Notes: generated by a model not told the origin, from the sequence alone. A DNA stretch of 33,287 nucleotides from Kiritimatiellia bacterium (GCA_017403825.1 JAFRDO010000038.1:1-33287), one strand, 5' to 3'. Counted from the stretch's first letter, positions 1-6,412 are shown. Made by a program: numbers and translations.

Positions 1-1
1 C

Positions 2-1306
2 GCGGCCCACGCTCCTGTAGATTCCGCTGGTCGTTTCGCCCCGGGGACGGCCTTCGGCGACTGGCGCGTGACGGCGTTTATCGGGCGCGGCGGAAACGGA
101 GAGGTCTATTGCGCGGAACACGTCACGCTCGGCACGCCAGCCGCCGTGAAGGTGCTCGTGCGCGATGAGGAGCGCGCCAGGGTTCGGTTTGCCCGAGAGG
201 CGAAGATGCTCTCGGAATTGAAGTCCACTTCATTTCCGAAGTTCTTCGCAGATGGCGAAGCAAACGGCTGTCCGTACATTGCCATGGAGCTGCTGGAGCC
301 TGACGACCTGCCTGCTGGCGACAAAGCCGTTGCGAAGTTCATGCTGAAAGTCTGCGACGCAGTTGCGGAACTCCATGCTCGGGGCCTTGTCCACCGCGAC
401 ATCAAGCCCGGCAATATACTTTGGCGGTCATCCACAGAACCTGTGTTGGCCGATTTGGGGCTTGTGAAGGCGATTGGAGACGCGGCAAATGCAATCCTCA
501 ATTCTCAACTCTTAACTCCCAACTCCCAACTCTCAACTGCTTATGGCGCAGGCACTCCCGGCTATGGCGCCCCCGAGCAGATGGAGCGCGGAGAGGCGAC
601 AGAGGCATCCGACATACACGCTTTGGGCGTGCTTGCCGACCGCTGTTTCAACGGCAAGCCGCCGCGCACATGGGCTCGAATCATCGAACGCGCCACGTCG
701 TCTATTCCCGCGCACCGCTACCATTCCGTTACCGCCTTCGCCCGTGCGATACGGCGTAGAAACCGTATGTTGTTCCTGATACTGCTGATACTTGAGATGA
801 CGATACCGTTGCTTGTCGCAATGCCGATCATAACCGATCCTCAATATTTTAAAGACTTGGACAATGAGCCTACGACAAGTGCGATTCCAAATACACGAGA
901 GTATAGAAGAAAGGAATGTCAGCACAAACTGGCAAATACAACACAATTGAACGAGGGGAAAGGGTTTCTGTCAGGGCAAATTGATCTCGACCCAGGCAAG
1001 GAATACCAAATTGTTGGACCTGGGACACTTGAAGCAGATTTGTATTGTCCCTCGACAACGGTTGTGCGGCTGCGGAATTGCATGCTGCTCAATCGGACTA
1101 AAGAATTTTATCCCAAGAATGGCATAAAATATCGCTTAGAGGGTGGTGCCTGCCTGACATTCATCAATATTAGGCAAAAGCCATCGGAGATGAGAATTCA
1201 GGATTTCATTGAACCGTATGATGTCACATCAAACGAGATTCGCTTTGGTGATTTCGAAACTGTTCCAGAGTTCATAAATCAGATATGGCAACAGGAAAAG
1301 CAGTAA
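2..1306 (+). CDS. Membrane-anchored Ser/Thr protein kinase (5' end outside the window)
   Basis: Hanks-type protein kinase. The frame is open to the left edge, so the true start lies upstream; the GTG at 68 falls inside the kinase fold (GDWRVTAFIGRGGNGEVY spans it). Numbered from that GTG: glycine loop 6-14, ATP-binding Lys28 (AAVKVL), catalytic HRDIKPGN 109-116, DLG 129-131 instead of DFG, and GTPGYGAPE 162-170. A single hydrophobic stretch at about 233-256 should anchor the kinase in the membrane with the ~155-residue C-terminal part outside. That part shares a motif (VV.LR....NR....PKN...Y) with the C-terminus of the kinase at 16849-18273, so it is probably a common sensor domain. About 17 residues in the activation segment (142-158) are encoded by a short tandem repeat. 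Kinase identity is firm; the substrate is unknown. Confidence 0.9.
   Translation, partial: AAHAPVDSAGRFAPGTAFGDWRVTAFIGRGGNGEVYCAEHVTLGTPAAVKVLVRDEERARVRFAREAKMLSELKSTSFPKFFADGEANGCPYIAMELLEPDDLPAGDKAVAKFMLKVCDAVAELHARGLVHRDIKPGNILWRSSTEPVLADLGLVKAIGDAANAILNSQLLTPNSQLSTAYGAGTPGYGAPEQMERGEATEASDIHALGVLADRCFNGKPPRTWARIIERATSSIPAHRYHSVTAFARAIRRRNRMLFLILLILEMTIPLLVAMPIITDPQYFKDLDNEPTTSAIPNTREYRRKECQHKLANTTQLNEGKGFLSGQIDLDPGKEYQIVGPGTLEADLYCPSTTVVRLRNCMLLNRTKEFYPKNGIKYRLEGGACLTFINIRQKPSEMRIQDFIEPYDVTSNEIRFGDFETVPEFINQIWQQEKQ
497..538 (+). repeat. Short tandem repeat inside kinase activation segment
   Basis: Imperfect 7-8 bp repeats of the type CAACTCC / CAATTCT / CAACTCT, about six units in a row. 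They encode an Asn/Ser/Gln/Leu-rich stretch (NSQLLTPNSQLSTA) between the DLG motif and the GTPGYGAPE motif. The reading frame stays open through the repeat. Confidence 0.75.
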
Positions 1307-1367
1307 ACGAATGGCATTTCTCCTTTTCTGCGTTGGCTTGTGCCATCGCATGAAGTGATTCCACGAT

Positions 1368-1384
1368 TTTCCCGCGTGAGATTT
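1368..1384. repeat. 17-bp direct repeat, left copy (flanks AAA/DUF4143 gene 1)
   Basis: TTTCCCGCGTGAGATTT here is identical to 2927-2943. The two copies bracket the first AAA/DUF4143 gene with its promoter and palindrome, a unit of about 1.58 kb. This may mark an insertion or recombination cassette. Confidence 0.7.
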
Positions 1385-1387
1385 TTC

Positions 1388-2716
1388 TTACGGATTTTCA
1401 AGACAATTTGGGTCAAGGAGAAATGTCATAGCGCCGATGAAAACTATTCCGTTCTCGTCGTGCCAAGGTTTCTCGCGAAGGTTGCCGGTTATCACGACCT
1501 TACGGAAACTGTCGCCGACGTGGCGAAGGGAGAACGTTTCCTGAGCTCTCTTCTCTTGGTCGGGAATCGCGTAGGCGGACTGTATGTATATGCGCTCGTC
1601 GGACTTGTTGACTACAAAATCTATCTCGTATTGCCTGATTTCGTGCTTGCCGGAGGCGCGGGTTTCGAGCGGGACTACGCCGACGTCAACAGAGTATCCG
1701 CGCCTGACAAGTTCGTTGTAGATGACATTCTCCATGAGATGCGTCGGCTCATTCTGCCGGAAGTTGATGCGGGCGTTGCGAAGCCCCGTGTCTGTCGCGT
1801 AGTATTTGCACGGCGACTCAAGATACCGCCGTCCCTTTACATCAAAGCGTCTGGCCTTTGCGATGAGGAAGGCGTTTTCGAGAAAACCAAGGTGCGCATT
1901 GACGGTTTTGTTGCTTGTGGATATCTTTGCAACCTTGTTTATTGTGTCTGTGATCTTGTTTGGGTTTGTGAGCCCGCCAATCCCGCTCATGACCACGTCA
2001 AGGAGGGCTTCAATAACGTCAGGATTCTTGATTTTGTTTCGTTCTACGATGTCTCGGAGATAGATTGTCCTGTAGAGCTCCTCAAGATAGTTCTTCTTCT
2101 CGCTGTCGGACTTGAGCAGTGCACACTTGGGAAGTCCGCCAAAGGTCAGGTATTCGTCGAAAATTGATTGAGATTCCTTTCCCTTGCGGAGCGGCATAAA
2201 CTCTGCAATGGAAAGTGGCGTCACTTGAATGGACTGACCGCGTCCCCGGAAGATTGTGGCTACGTTGGAAATGAGAAGCTTGGAATTGGAGCCAGTGACA
2301 TAGACATCGACGCGTCGCATGGTTCGCAGTTCGCTGAGGACGCTGTAGAACGTAACGTATGCGCTCTCGCGGTCGTCGGGGTGGATGCTGCTGAGGTCGG
2401 TGCCGGGCGGAAGAACCTTCTGGCAGTTCTGTATCTCGTCGATGAGCACGTAATTCCAGCGTCCGTCCTTTTTTATCCGTTCCTTTATGTGCGCGAGAAG
2501 GTTGAGCGGATTGTGCAGCGGATAGAAGTCGGTGTTTTCAAGATCTACTTCTATTATGTGGTCCTTTCTGACGCCGCTTTTGACGAGATGGTTTTTGAAG
2601 AGTTTGAAAAGAAGATAGCTCTTGCCGCATCGCCGGATTCCGGTGATTATCTTGACGAACTCGTTATGTTTTGCGTCGGTCAGGCACCTGAGCAGTCTGT
2701 CGCGCTTAATGGTCAT
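1388..2716 (-). CDS. AAA ATPase with DUF4143 C-terminal domain (copy 1)
   Basis: 442 aa, typical length for the AAA_14/DUF4143 family of P-loop ATPases, whose physiological role is still poorly known. Walker A is GIRRCGKS (26-33), Walker B YVLIDEIQ (88-95), and the sensor-like VYVTGSNSKLL follows. The C-terminal half carries the DUF4143 pattern, including a nuclease-like core E..VIYNELVRRGYSV ... EIDFVV (a D/E-x-D/E-F-V strand as in PD-(D/E)XK folds). The start ATG at 2716 has GGAG 7 bases upstream. A clear promoter and a palindrome lie in the 120 bases upstream. A second family member on the same strand lies at 3323-4534. Identity of the family is firm; function is not. Confidence 0.88.
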   Translation of the reverse strand: MTIKRDRLLRCLTDAKHNEFVKIITGIRRCGKSYLLFKLFKNHLVKSGVRKDHIIEVDLENTDFYPLHNPLNLLAHIKERIKKDGRWNYVLIDEIQNCQKVLPPGTDLSSIHPDDRESAYVTFYSVLSELRTMRRVDVYVTGSNSKLLISNVATIFRGRGQSIQVTPLSIAEFMPLRKGKESQSIFDEYLTFGGLPKCALLKSDSEKKNYLEELYRTIYLRDIVERNKIKNPDVIEALLDVVMSGIGGLTNPNKITDTINKVAKISTSNKTVNAHLGFLENAFLIAKARRFDVKGRRYLESPCKYYATDTGLRNARINFRQNEPTHLMENVIYNELVRRGYSVDVGVVPLETRASGKHEIRQYEIDFVVNKSDERIYIQSAYAIPDQEKRAQETFSLRHVGDSFRKVVITGNLREKPWHDENGIVFIGAMTFLLDPNCLENP

Positions 2717-2772
2717 GTCATCTCCATTGTTCCTAAAATGTTGGACTTGTCCAAGTTTTTGGAAGTGCGCAT

Positions 2773-2801
2773 ATTATATCATGCCCCTTCGCGAAAAGCA
2801 A
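2773..2801 (-). promoter_or_regulatory. Promoter of AAA/DUF4143 gene 1
   Basis: On the minus strand: -35 TTGCTT (2801-2796), 17-base spacer, -10 TATAAT (2778-2773) preceded by TGA, i.e. an extended -10. The predicted transcript start is about 50 bases before the ATG at 2716. Confidence 0.7.
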
Positions 2802-2809
2802 GGGTGATG

Positions 2810-2835
2810 CCAAACTGACTTACCGGTCAGTTTGG
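2810..2835. promoter_or_regulatory. Palindromic operator-like site upstream of AAA gene 1
   Basis: Perfect inverted repeat CCAAACTGAC (2810-2819) - 6 bases - GTCAGTTTGG (2826-2835), starting 8 bases upstream of the -35 box. The same half-sites recur twice at 4571-4630 in the equivalent position before the second AAA/DUF4143 gene, which points to a shared DNA-binding regulator or to the ATPases themselves. Confidence 0.65.
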
Positions 2836-2843
2836 TCACGGCT

Positions 2844-2886
2844 TTCAACATCCCGGAGGCGGCTTGCGCCCTCGATCTCATTCCGC
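2844..2886. repeat. Dispersed intergenic repeat, copy 1 of 3
   Basis: TTCAACATCCCGGAGGCGG followed by CTTGCGCCCTC, about 43 bp. Similar copies lie at 4639-4682 and 4980-5022. The first two copies directly follow the CCAAACTGAC palindromes. Confidence 0.7.
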
Positions 2887-3322
2887 ACTTGCCCGGCAAC
2901 CATGGATTTGTTTTCGCCAAAGTCTATTTCCCGCGTGAGATTTCGCCGCGAGGCGGCAGTATGAATTAGGGGAATGGTTTGCCCTGTTGTCCTGCGGAAG
3001 ACACGCAGGATTCGCGAATTGGTGGACTATACCGTTTTTTCGGCGCACAACTGCGCCGGAATATGGTATCATATGTGCCGACAATTCAAGAATCTTTGCG
3101 TTCTGCGCATCGATTGGCACGTCTGAAACCTGGAAAGTTCCGATGTGTGTGCCAAGCGAAGTGAAGGATGCGTCCGGTCGGGCGCATTTCTCTTCCGTGG
3201 GTCACACAGGGTTTTTCCAGGGCCTCAGACGAAGCACGGACAGGGATTGCGCCCTCTTTCTTTGCCCGTGATGCGGATAGAGGGCAAGAAGGAAAACGAA
3301 TGGTCTGATGCGAAGCTGGCTG
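2887..3322. other. Intergenic region without a convincing gene
   Basis: No frame here has a good start, ribosome site and coding character. Seen: the right copy of the 17-bp direct repeat (2927-2943), and a hairpin CGGCGCA-caac-TGCGCCG at about 3040-3057 preceded on the plus strand by TTTTTT, the wrong side for an intrinsic terminator. The short frames are judged fortuitous. Confidence 0.5.
2927..2943. repeat. 17-bp direct repeat, right copy
   Basis: Identical to 1368-1384 (TTTCCCGCGTGAGATTT) in the same orientation. It lies upstream of the promoter and palindrome of the first AAA/DUF4143 gene. Confidence 0.7.
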
Positions 3323-4534
3323 CTAGAACAGTTGACTCAAGAAGGATTGCGCGGAAACAGCGATAGGGTTGCAGTAGGTGAACGCATCGACTTCGGCGTA
3401 TGGAAGGTCTCGAACAACCTGAAAGGCATGCTTTGTTCCTGTAATCCGCTGCATCGTGGCAAGTGCAGGCGATGGCTTCGTGTCCGCTACCTTCGCTTCC
3501 GCAAGGAACCAGGGATGTCCGTCTTTGGCGACGAGAAAATCAACTTCGTCCTTTGCCTTGTTCCGGATGTAGTAAAGGGCATAGTCACCAAGTCCAAGAT
3601 CGTTCCACATGTCAACGGCCTTAAGCAGATGGCATGCGACAAGATTCTCGAACCGCGCCCCCTCGTCTTCGACTTCGCACCAGTCACGTTGATACCACTT
3701 GGGCGTCTTGCGGATCGAGTTTTCGATGTTCCTGAACCACGGACGTACGGTGAAGCCCTCATGAAAATATTCCAGTGTGGCAATCCAAGTCTTGATCGTC
3801 TTCTCGGCAACGCCAATCTCGCGGGAGAGGGAGGCCGCCACAATCTGGTTTCCGGCACGGGCAAGCAGCAGTTCCGAAAGTATCCTGATGCCCGCGACGT
3901 CGGCAATCTTCGTAAGATCGCGAAGATCTTCGCGGAAAAGCTGTTCGCGGCGAAGTTTGCGCCAGCGGAGTGTGAAGCGGCGGTCTCGTCGGACGAACGG
4001 CTCGGGGAATCCACCATGCGTCCAAAGCGCATCCCAGTCATCCGCCGCGATTGGCCGTGGTGCATGAATTTCGGTCGCTTCAAGTTCTGGACGGACAAGT
4101 TCAGCAACACCAAGCGGATGCATGTGATAGAGGAAATAGCGCCCCATCAGACTGTCGCCGCCGCGCTTGTAGATGTCGAGTCGCGCGCTTCCGGTGACGA
4201 TAAGCCGCATATGGTCTTCGTAGAGATCGAAAAATCCCTTGAGAAACGACTTCCAGCGGACAAACTTGTGAATCTCGTCAAGCGTGATGACGGTTTTGCG
4301 CTCGGATGCGATTCCAAGCCCAGCAGCAGTGGCGAGGCTGTCCGCATTGCCCGCAATAAGCTGGCGCGTGGCAAGGTCGTCCCATGTGAAGTAACGATCC
4401 GCAAGCGACTTGGCAAGCGTTGTCTTTCCACATTGGCGAGGGCCGGAAAGAAAAGCCATCTGCCGGTTGTCTTGCAGGTGCTCTTTAAGGACGGCGTCGT
4501 AAATGCGTTTCCTCTGGAGTGTGTCTTTTTTCAT
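3323..4534 (-). CDS. AAA ATPase with DUF4143 C-terminal domain (copy 2)
   Basis: 403 aa from the ATG at 4534 (MKKDTLQ...). The longer frame to 4585 would run through the -10 and -35 boxes and is rejected. Walker A is SGPRQCGKTT (30-39), Walker B VITLDEIHK (82-90), followed by LIVTGSARLDIY. The C-terminal DUF4143 part has ENLVACHLLKAVDMW and a nuclease-like DEVDFLVAKDGHPWFLAEAK strand pair (D-x-D-F ... E-A-K). It is only distantly similar to copy 1, so this is not a recent duplication. The -10 box ends 7 bases before the ATG, so the message is probably leaderless; no Shine-Dalgarno is present. Function beyond ATPase is unknown. Confidence 0.87.
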   Translation of the reverse strand: MKKDTLQRKRIYDAVLKEHLQDNRQMAFLSGPRQCGKTTLAKSLADRYFTWDDLATRQLIAGNADSLATAAGLGIASERKTVITLDEIHKFVRWKSFLKGFFDLYEDHMRLIVTGSARLDIYKRGGDSLMGRYFLYHMHPLGVAELVRPELEATEIHAPRPIAADDWDALWTHGGFPEPFVRRDRRFTLRWRKLRREQLFREDLRDLTKIADVAGIRILSELLLARAGNQIVAASLSREIGVAEKTIKTWIATLEYFHEGFTVRPWFRNIENSIRKTPKWYQRDWCEVEDEGARFENLVACHLLKAVDMWNDLGLGDYALYYIRNKAKDEVDFLVAKDGHPWFLAEAKVADTKPSPALATMQRITGTKHAFQVVRDLPYAEVDAFTYCNPIAVSAQSFLSQLF

Positions 4535-4541
4535 GGCGGGA

Positions 4542-4570
4542 ATAATATCAAAAGCGGCTCTCCAAGTCAA
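4542..4570 (-). promoter_or_regulatory. Promoter of AAA/DUF4143 gene 2, likely leaderless
   Basis: Minus strand: -35 TTGACT (4570-4565), 17-base spacer, -10 TATTAT (4547-4542) preceded by TGA. Only 7 bases separate the -10 box from the ATG at 4534, so transcription should begin at or next to the start codon. Confidence 0.7.
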
Positions 4571-4630
4571 TACCAAACTGACCATTTGGTCAGAATGGTA
4601 AATACCAAACTGACTTGTCGGTCAGAATGG
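4571..4630. promoter_or_regulatory. Two tandem palindromic sites upstream of AAA gene 2
   Basis: Two copies, 32 bp apart, of TACCAAACTGAC-(n4-6)-GGTCAGAATGG (4571-4599 and 4603-4630). The half-sites match the single site at 2810-2835. The first abuts the -35 box of the second AAA/DUF4143 gene, a position suited to activation or autorepression. Confidence 0.65.
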
Positions 4631-4638
4631 CATCAAGC

Positions 4639-4682
4639 TTCAACACCCCGGAAGCGGCTTGCGCCCTCAATCCGCTTCCGCA
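4639..4682. repeat. Dispersed intergenic repeat, copy 2 of 3
   Basis: This copy forms the best hairpin of the three: GGAAGCGG (stem) - CTTGCGCCCTCAAT (loop) - CCGCTTCC (stem). It follows the palindromes as copy 1 does. The ~250 bases after it (to 4936) show no supported gene. Confidence 0.7.
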
Positions 4683-4936
4683 ATGAAGCATGGCCACATA
4701 GAAGTAAACTACAGGTCGCGGAATGTATGGACGTGCTGAAGGATATGCTTCACCGACAAGACTTCAATGCAAAACTTCGTGTGCGCTTCTTGGTGCTTTT
4801 GCGAGAGGAGAGTTTCTTCAACTCATCATCGAGCATCCGCTTGACCTCATCCTGCGTGTACACTTCGCCGCGCTCTACCTGCGCGAAAAATCAGTCATTT
4901 GTAATCCGTGATTTTGCTTCCGTAATCCAGACGACA

Positions 4937-4965
4937 TTAACAACTTCCCGCCGAAACGGTAGAAT
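4937..4965 (+). promoter_or_regulatory. Candidate promoter of the small-gene cluster
   Basis: -35 TTAACA (4937-4942), 17-base spacer, -10 TAGAAT (4960-4965). The first downstream gene starts at 5060. The leader would contain the third copy of the dispersed hairpin repeat. Confidence 0.5.
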
Positions 4966-4979
4966 TAGGCGTTTTAGAA

Positions 4980-5022
4980 TTCAAACCTCTTGGAGGCGGC
5001 TTGCGCCCTCAATCTGCTTCCG
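4980..5022. repeat. Dispersed intergenic repeat, copy 3 of 3
   Basis: TTCAAACCTCTTGGAGGCGG then CTTGCGCCCTCAATCTGCTTCC; same family as 2844-2886 and 4639-4682. GGAGGCGG can pair with CTGCTTCC using G-T wobble. It is not accompanied by the CCAAACTGAC palindromes. Confidence 0.65.
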
Positions 5023-5059
5023 TAATCAACATATGGGCACATCACACTAAGGAGTAAAG

Positions 5060-5179
5060 ATGAAAACACTACTGTTGTTGCCGTTCAAGATCCTATGGTT
5101 CTTGATAAAAATACCGTTCAAGCTTCTTAAGCTGATTTTCAGTGGTGCGTCCGTGAAGTCGGATGGACTGTTCAACTAA
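5060..5179 (+). CDS. Small hydrophobic, cationic membrane peptide
   Basis: 39 aa (MKTLLLLPFKILWFLIKIPF... FSGASVKSDGLFN). A strong ribosome site (AAGGAGTAAAG) precedes the ATG. The first 28 residues are Leu/Ile/Phe-rich with regularly spaced Lys and a doubled PFK(I/L)L motif, so it should sit in or on the membrane as one amphipathic or transmembrane helix; the tail is polar. It is the first member of a series of small genes with good ribosome sites. It resembles small toxin or membrane-active peptides in composition only; no family is recognised. Confidence 0.6.
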   Translation: MKTLLLLPFKILWFLIKIPFKLLKLIFSGASVKSDGLFN

Positions 5180-5197
5180 CACAAAGGAGAAAAGTCT

Positions 5198-5401
5198 ATG
5201 TTGTACGCAGAATGGTCTGGAAAGTCAGTTGTGATTCGTAATCACAACAAACAGCAAGTTCGTCGAATCAACGTCCGCAACAATGTCGTTGGTGTTCAAA
5301 TATCCGGCGACAGCGAGACGGAGGCTATGGTCGCCATTGCAATGGATAATGGACGCACTTGCCTCTACAAGTCAAACGGGCAACTTGTTCGGCAGGGATA
5401 A
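5198..5401 (+). CDS. Small beta-strand-rich hypothetical protein
   Basis: 67 aa starting MLYAEWSGKSVVIRNHNKQQ, with AAAGGAGA 9 bases before the ATG and 18 bases after the previous stop. The pattern (W-S-G-K-S-V-V-I-R, then V-A-I-A-M-D-N-G-R-T-C-L-Y-K-S-N-G-Q-L-V-R) suggests a series of short beta strands like one blade of a propeller. No catalytic motif, signal or membrane segment is visible. Probably co-transcribed with 5060-5179. Function unknown. Confidence 0.65.
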   Translation: MLYAEWSGKSVVIRNHNKQQVRRINVRNNVVGVQISGDSETEAMVAIAMDNGRTCLYKSNGQLVRQG

Positions 5402-5408
5402 TCCCAAT

Positions 5409-5448
5409 GCTTGCCGTCGCATCGGCGGATGCCGATGCGACGGCAAGC
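5409..5448. repeat. Perfect 18-bp palindrome
   Basis: GCTTGCCGTCGCATCGGC (5409-5426), GGAT loop, then its exact reverse complement (5431-5448). It sits 8 bases after the stop of the 5198-5401 gene. There is no T-tract, so it is more likely a REP-like element or mRNA-stabilising hairpin than a classical terminator. Confidence 0.7.
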
Positions 5449-5468
5449 AAACTTTGAACACATCAAAG

Positions 5469-5569
5469 GAGGTAATTGTAAAACCATGTATAAGCGATGT
5501 AGCAAGGCCGCCTCGGCCTTGCCGCAAGGGCGAGGGCGCCCTTGCCACGTCGGGTTTTGCAACTACCTC
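5469..5569. mobile_element. MITE (101 bp) related to the IS at 11309-12450
   Basis: Terminal inverted repeats GAGGTAATTGTAAAACC (5469-5485) and GGTTTTGCAACTACCTC (5553-5569), 16 of 17 matching. These are the same ends as the IS at 11309-12450. The interior holds two short hairpins (GCAAGGCC...GGCCTTGC and GCAAGGGC...GCCCTTGC) and no gene. No clear target-site duplication could be assigned. The element lies directly before the ribosome site of the 5592 gene. Confidence 0.7.
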
Positions 5570-5591
5570 AAATTTCAGAAAGGAGCAAACT

Positions 5592-5795
5592 ATGTTTGAC
5601 ACAGAGAAAGAAGCCGTTTGGCGATTTGTGAGGGGGGCAGAACCTGTCACGGAACAGAACATTACGGATTGGTTCAGGAAGGTTATGCCCACAATGCCAG
5701 TACGTGAAGTTCTGGATAGCATGCTTAAGAACGGCGAGTTGTTCTTGAGTAATGGCAAATACTACACAACGCAGCAGAAATGGTCGACAAAGTGA
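5592..5795 (+). CDS. Small winged-helix-like protein
   Basis: 67 aa starting MFDTEKEAVWRFVRG. AAAGGAGC lies 8 bases before the ATG; longer in-frame starts run through the MITE and are rejected. The predicted pattern helix (EAVWRFVRG), helix (EQNITDWFRKV), helix (PVREVLDSMLKNGEL) and then FLSNGKYYTT resembles a small winged helix with a terminal beta wing, so DNA or protein binding is plausible. No firm family match. Part of the small-gene series upstream of the RiPP locus. Confidence 0.6.
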   Translation: MFDTEKEAVWRFVRGAEPVTEQNITDWFRKVMPTMPVREVLDSMLKNGELFLSNGKYYTTQQKWSTK

Positions 5796-5804
5796 TTTAC
5801 TTTG

Positions 5805-5847
5805 GCCGCTCAGCACGTGCCGGTGTTGGCTGAAGTGAAAGCAAAAA
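5805..5847 (+). repeat. Leader-region repeat L, copy 1
   Basis: GCCGCTC..GC..GTGC.G.TGTTGGCTGAAGTGAAAGCAAAAA; similar to 6309-6350 (GCCGCTCGGCGGGTGCTGAT then GTCGGCTGAAGTGAAACAAAAA). It precedes the ribosome site of the 5870 gene; the second copy precedes precursor peptide 2. This shows segmental duplication of intergenic leaders within the cluster. Confidence 0.55.
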
Positions 5848-5869
5848 GAGGTAGGAAAGGATTAAACAC

Positions 5870-6052
5870 ATGAACGAAGATGAGTTGCAGCAGCTGGTCG
5901 AAAAGGCCTTCAACACCCAGAAGCTGATTGAGTCGGGAGACTTCTCAAAGACTGGAATGGCAAATGCGTCTGAATGCTTGTTGGGGATGGTTCTGGAACT
6001 TTACAAAGAAGTTCAAGATCTCAAGAAACAACTCACAGATAAAGCGTCTTGA
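5870..6052 (+). CDS. Small helical (coiled-coil-like) hypothetical protein
   Basis: 60 aa starting MNEDELQQLVEKAFNTQKLI. GAAAGGA lies 9 bases before the ATG. Nearly all residues favour helix, with heptad-like spacing in the last third (LLGMVLELYKEVQDLKKQL). No enzyme motif. It lies 87 bases before precursor peptide 1 on the same strand and could be a helper or partner protein, but nothing in the sequence proves that. Confidence 0.6.
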   Translation: MNEDELQQLVEKAFNTQKLIESGDFSKTGMANASECLLGMVLELYKEVQDLKKQLTDKAS

Positions 6053-6104
6053 CTGACTAAAGCTTGTGTGCGATGAGTGTCGTACACATTCGCAAAACAA
6101 GAAC

Positions 6105-6166
6105 AACAATGAGGCGAAATCCTCGGAAAGGAGCCAGAAATGGCTTACAAGAAACCTGAGGTAGTG
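6105..6166 (+). repeat. Precursor leader repeat R, copy 1
   Basis: AACAATGAGGCGAAATCCTC... through the ribosome site GGAAAGGAGCCAGAA and the first nine codons of precursor 1. It is about 85-90% identical to 6350-6412. Both copies contain a small hairpin with a GAAA-type loop (GAGG-CGAAAT-CCTC; GAGGC-GAAAA-GCCTC) just before the Shine-Dalgarno. Confidence 0.75.
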
Positions 6167-6295
6167 AAGACGCCGTCGAAGCGTGAGAACTTCTCAACAG
6201 GAGGGAACGTGAAGATGGTGTATGGCAATGGCCCAAACACCTTGCCTGAATGTGTTAGCAAGCCTGGCAAGAAGAAAAAACTTCTTAAGGGATAA
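6140..6295 (+). CDS. Putative RiPP precursor peptide 1
   Basis: 51 aa, ATG at 6140 with AAGGAGCC 6 bases upstream. It begins MAYKKPEVVKTPSKRENF and ends with a short Lys-rich tail (KPGKKKKLLKG). The first nine residues are almost identical to the peptide at 6386-6520, while the rest differs, as expected for a conserved leader and variable core. The presumed core holds one Cys (PECVSKPG) after an Asn/Gly/Pro-rich stretch. It is followed by a second precursor-like gene and two radical SAM enzymes. Precursor status is inferred from size, the shared leader and neighbours; modified residues and cleavage site are unknown. Confidence 0.6.
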   Translation: MAYKKPEVVKTPSKRENFSTGGNVKMVYGNGPNTLPECVSKPGKKKKLLKG

Positions 6296-6308
6296 AGTCT
6301 TTACCGAA

Positions 6309-6350
6309 GCCGCTCGGCGGGTGCTGATGTCGGCTGAAGTGAAACAAAAA
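6309..6350 (+). repeat. Leader-region repeat L, copy 2
   Basis: Second copy of the repeat described at 5805-5847; it joins directly to copy 2 of repeat R. Confidence 0.55.
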
Positions 6351-6412
6351 ACAATGAGGCGAAAAGCCTCGGGAAGGAGCCAGAAATGGCCTACAAGAAA
6401 CCAGAAATAGTG
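6350..6412 (+). repeat. Precursor leader repeat R, copy 2
   Basis: Second copy of the 6105-6166 unit, containing the hairpin, the ribosome site GGGAAGGAGCCAGAA and the start of precursor 2. The synonymous differences (GCT/GCC Ala, CCT/CCA Pro, GAG/GAA Glu) show that the leader peptide is kept under coding constraint. Confidence 0.75.

Noticed and set aside
1340..2818. Two long plus-strand open frames (275 and 216 codons)
   Set aside because: Antisense shadows of the first AAA/DUF4143 gene, which has Walker A/B and DUF4143 features.
3040..3057. Hairpin CGGCGCA/TGCGCCG as a terminator
   Set aside because: The T-run lies 5' of the hairpin on the plus strand and would be A-rich after it on the minus strand, so it fits neither direction.
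3308..5050. A 580-codon plus-strand open frame
   Set aside because: It lies antisense to the second AAA/DUF4143 gene, which has Walker motifs and a promoter. The antisense product has no recognisable motifs and crosses palindromes and repeats.
5469..5569. Target-site duplications for the MITE
   Set aside because: Flanking bases do not give a convincing duplicated sequence of 2 bases or more, so none is claimed.
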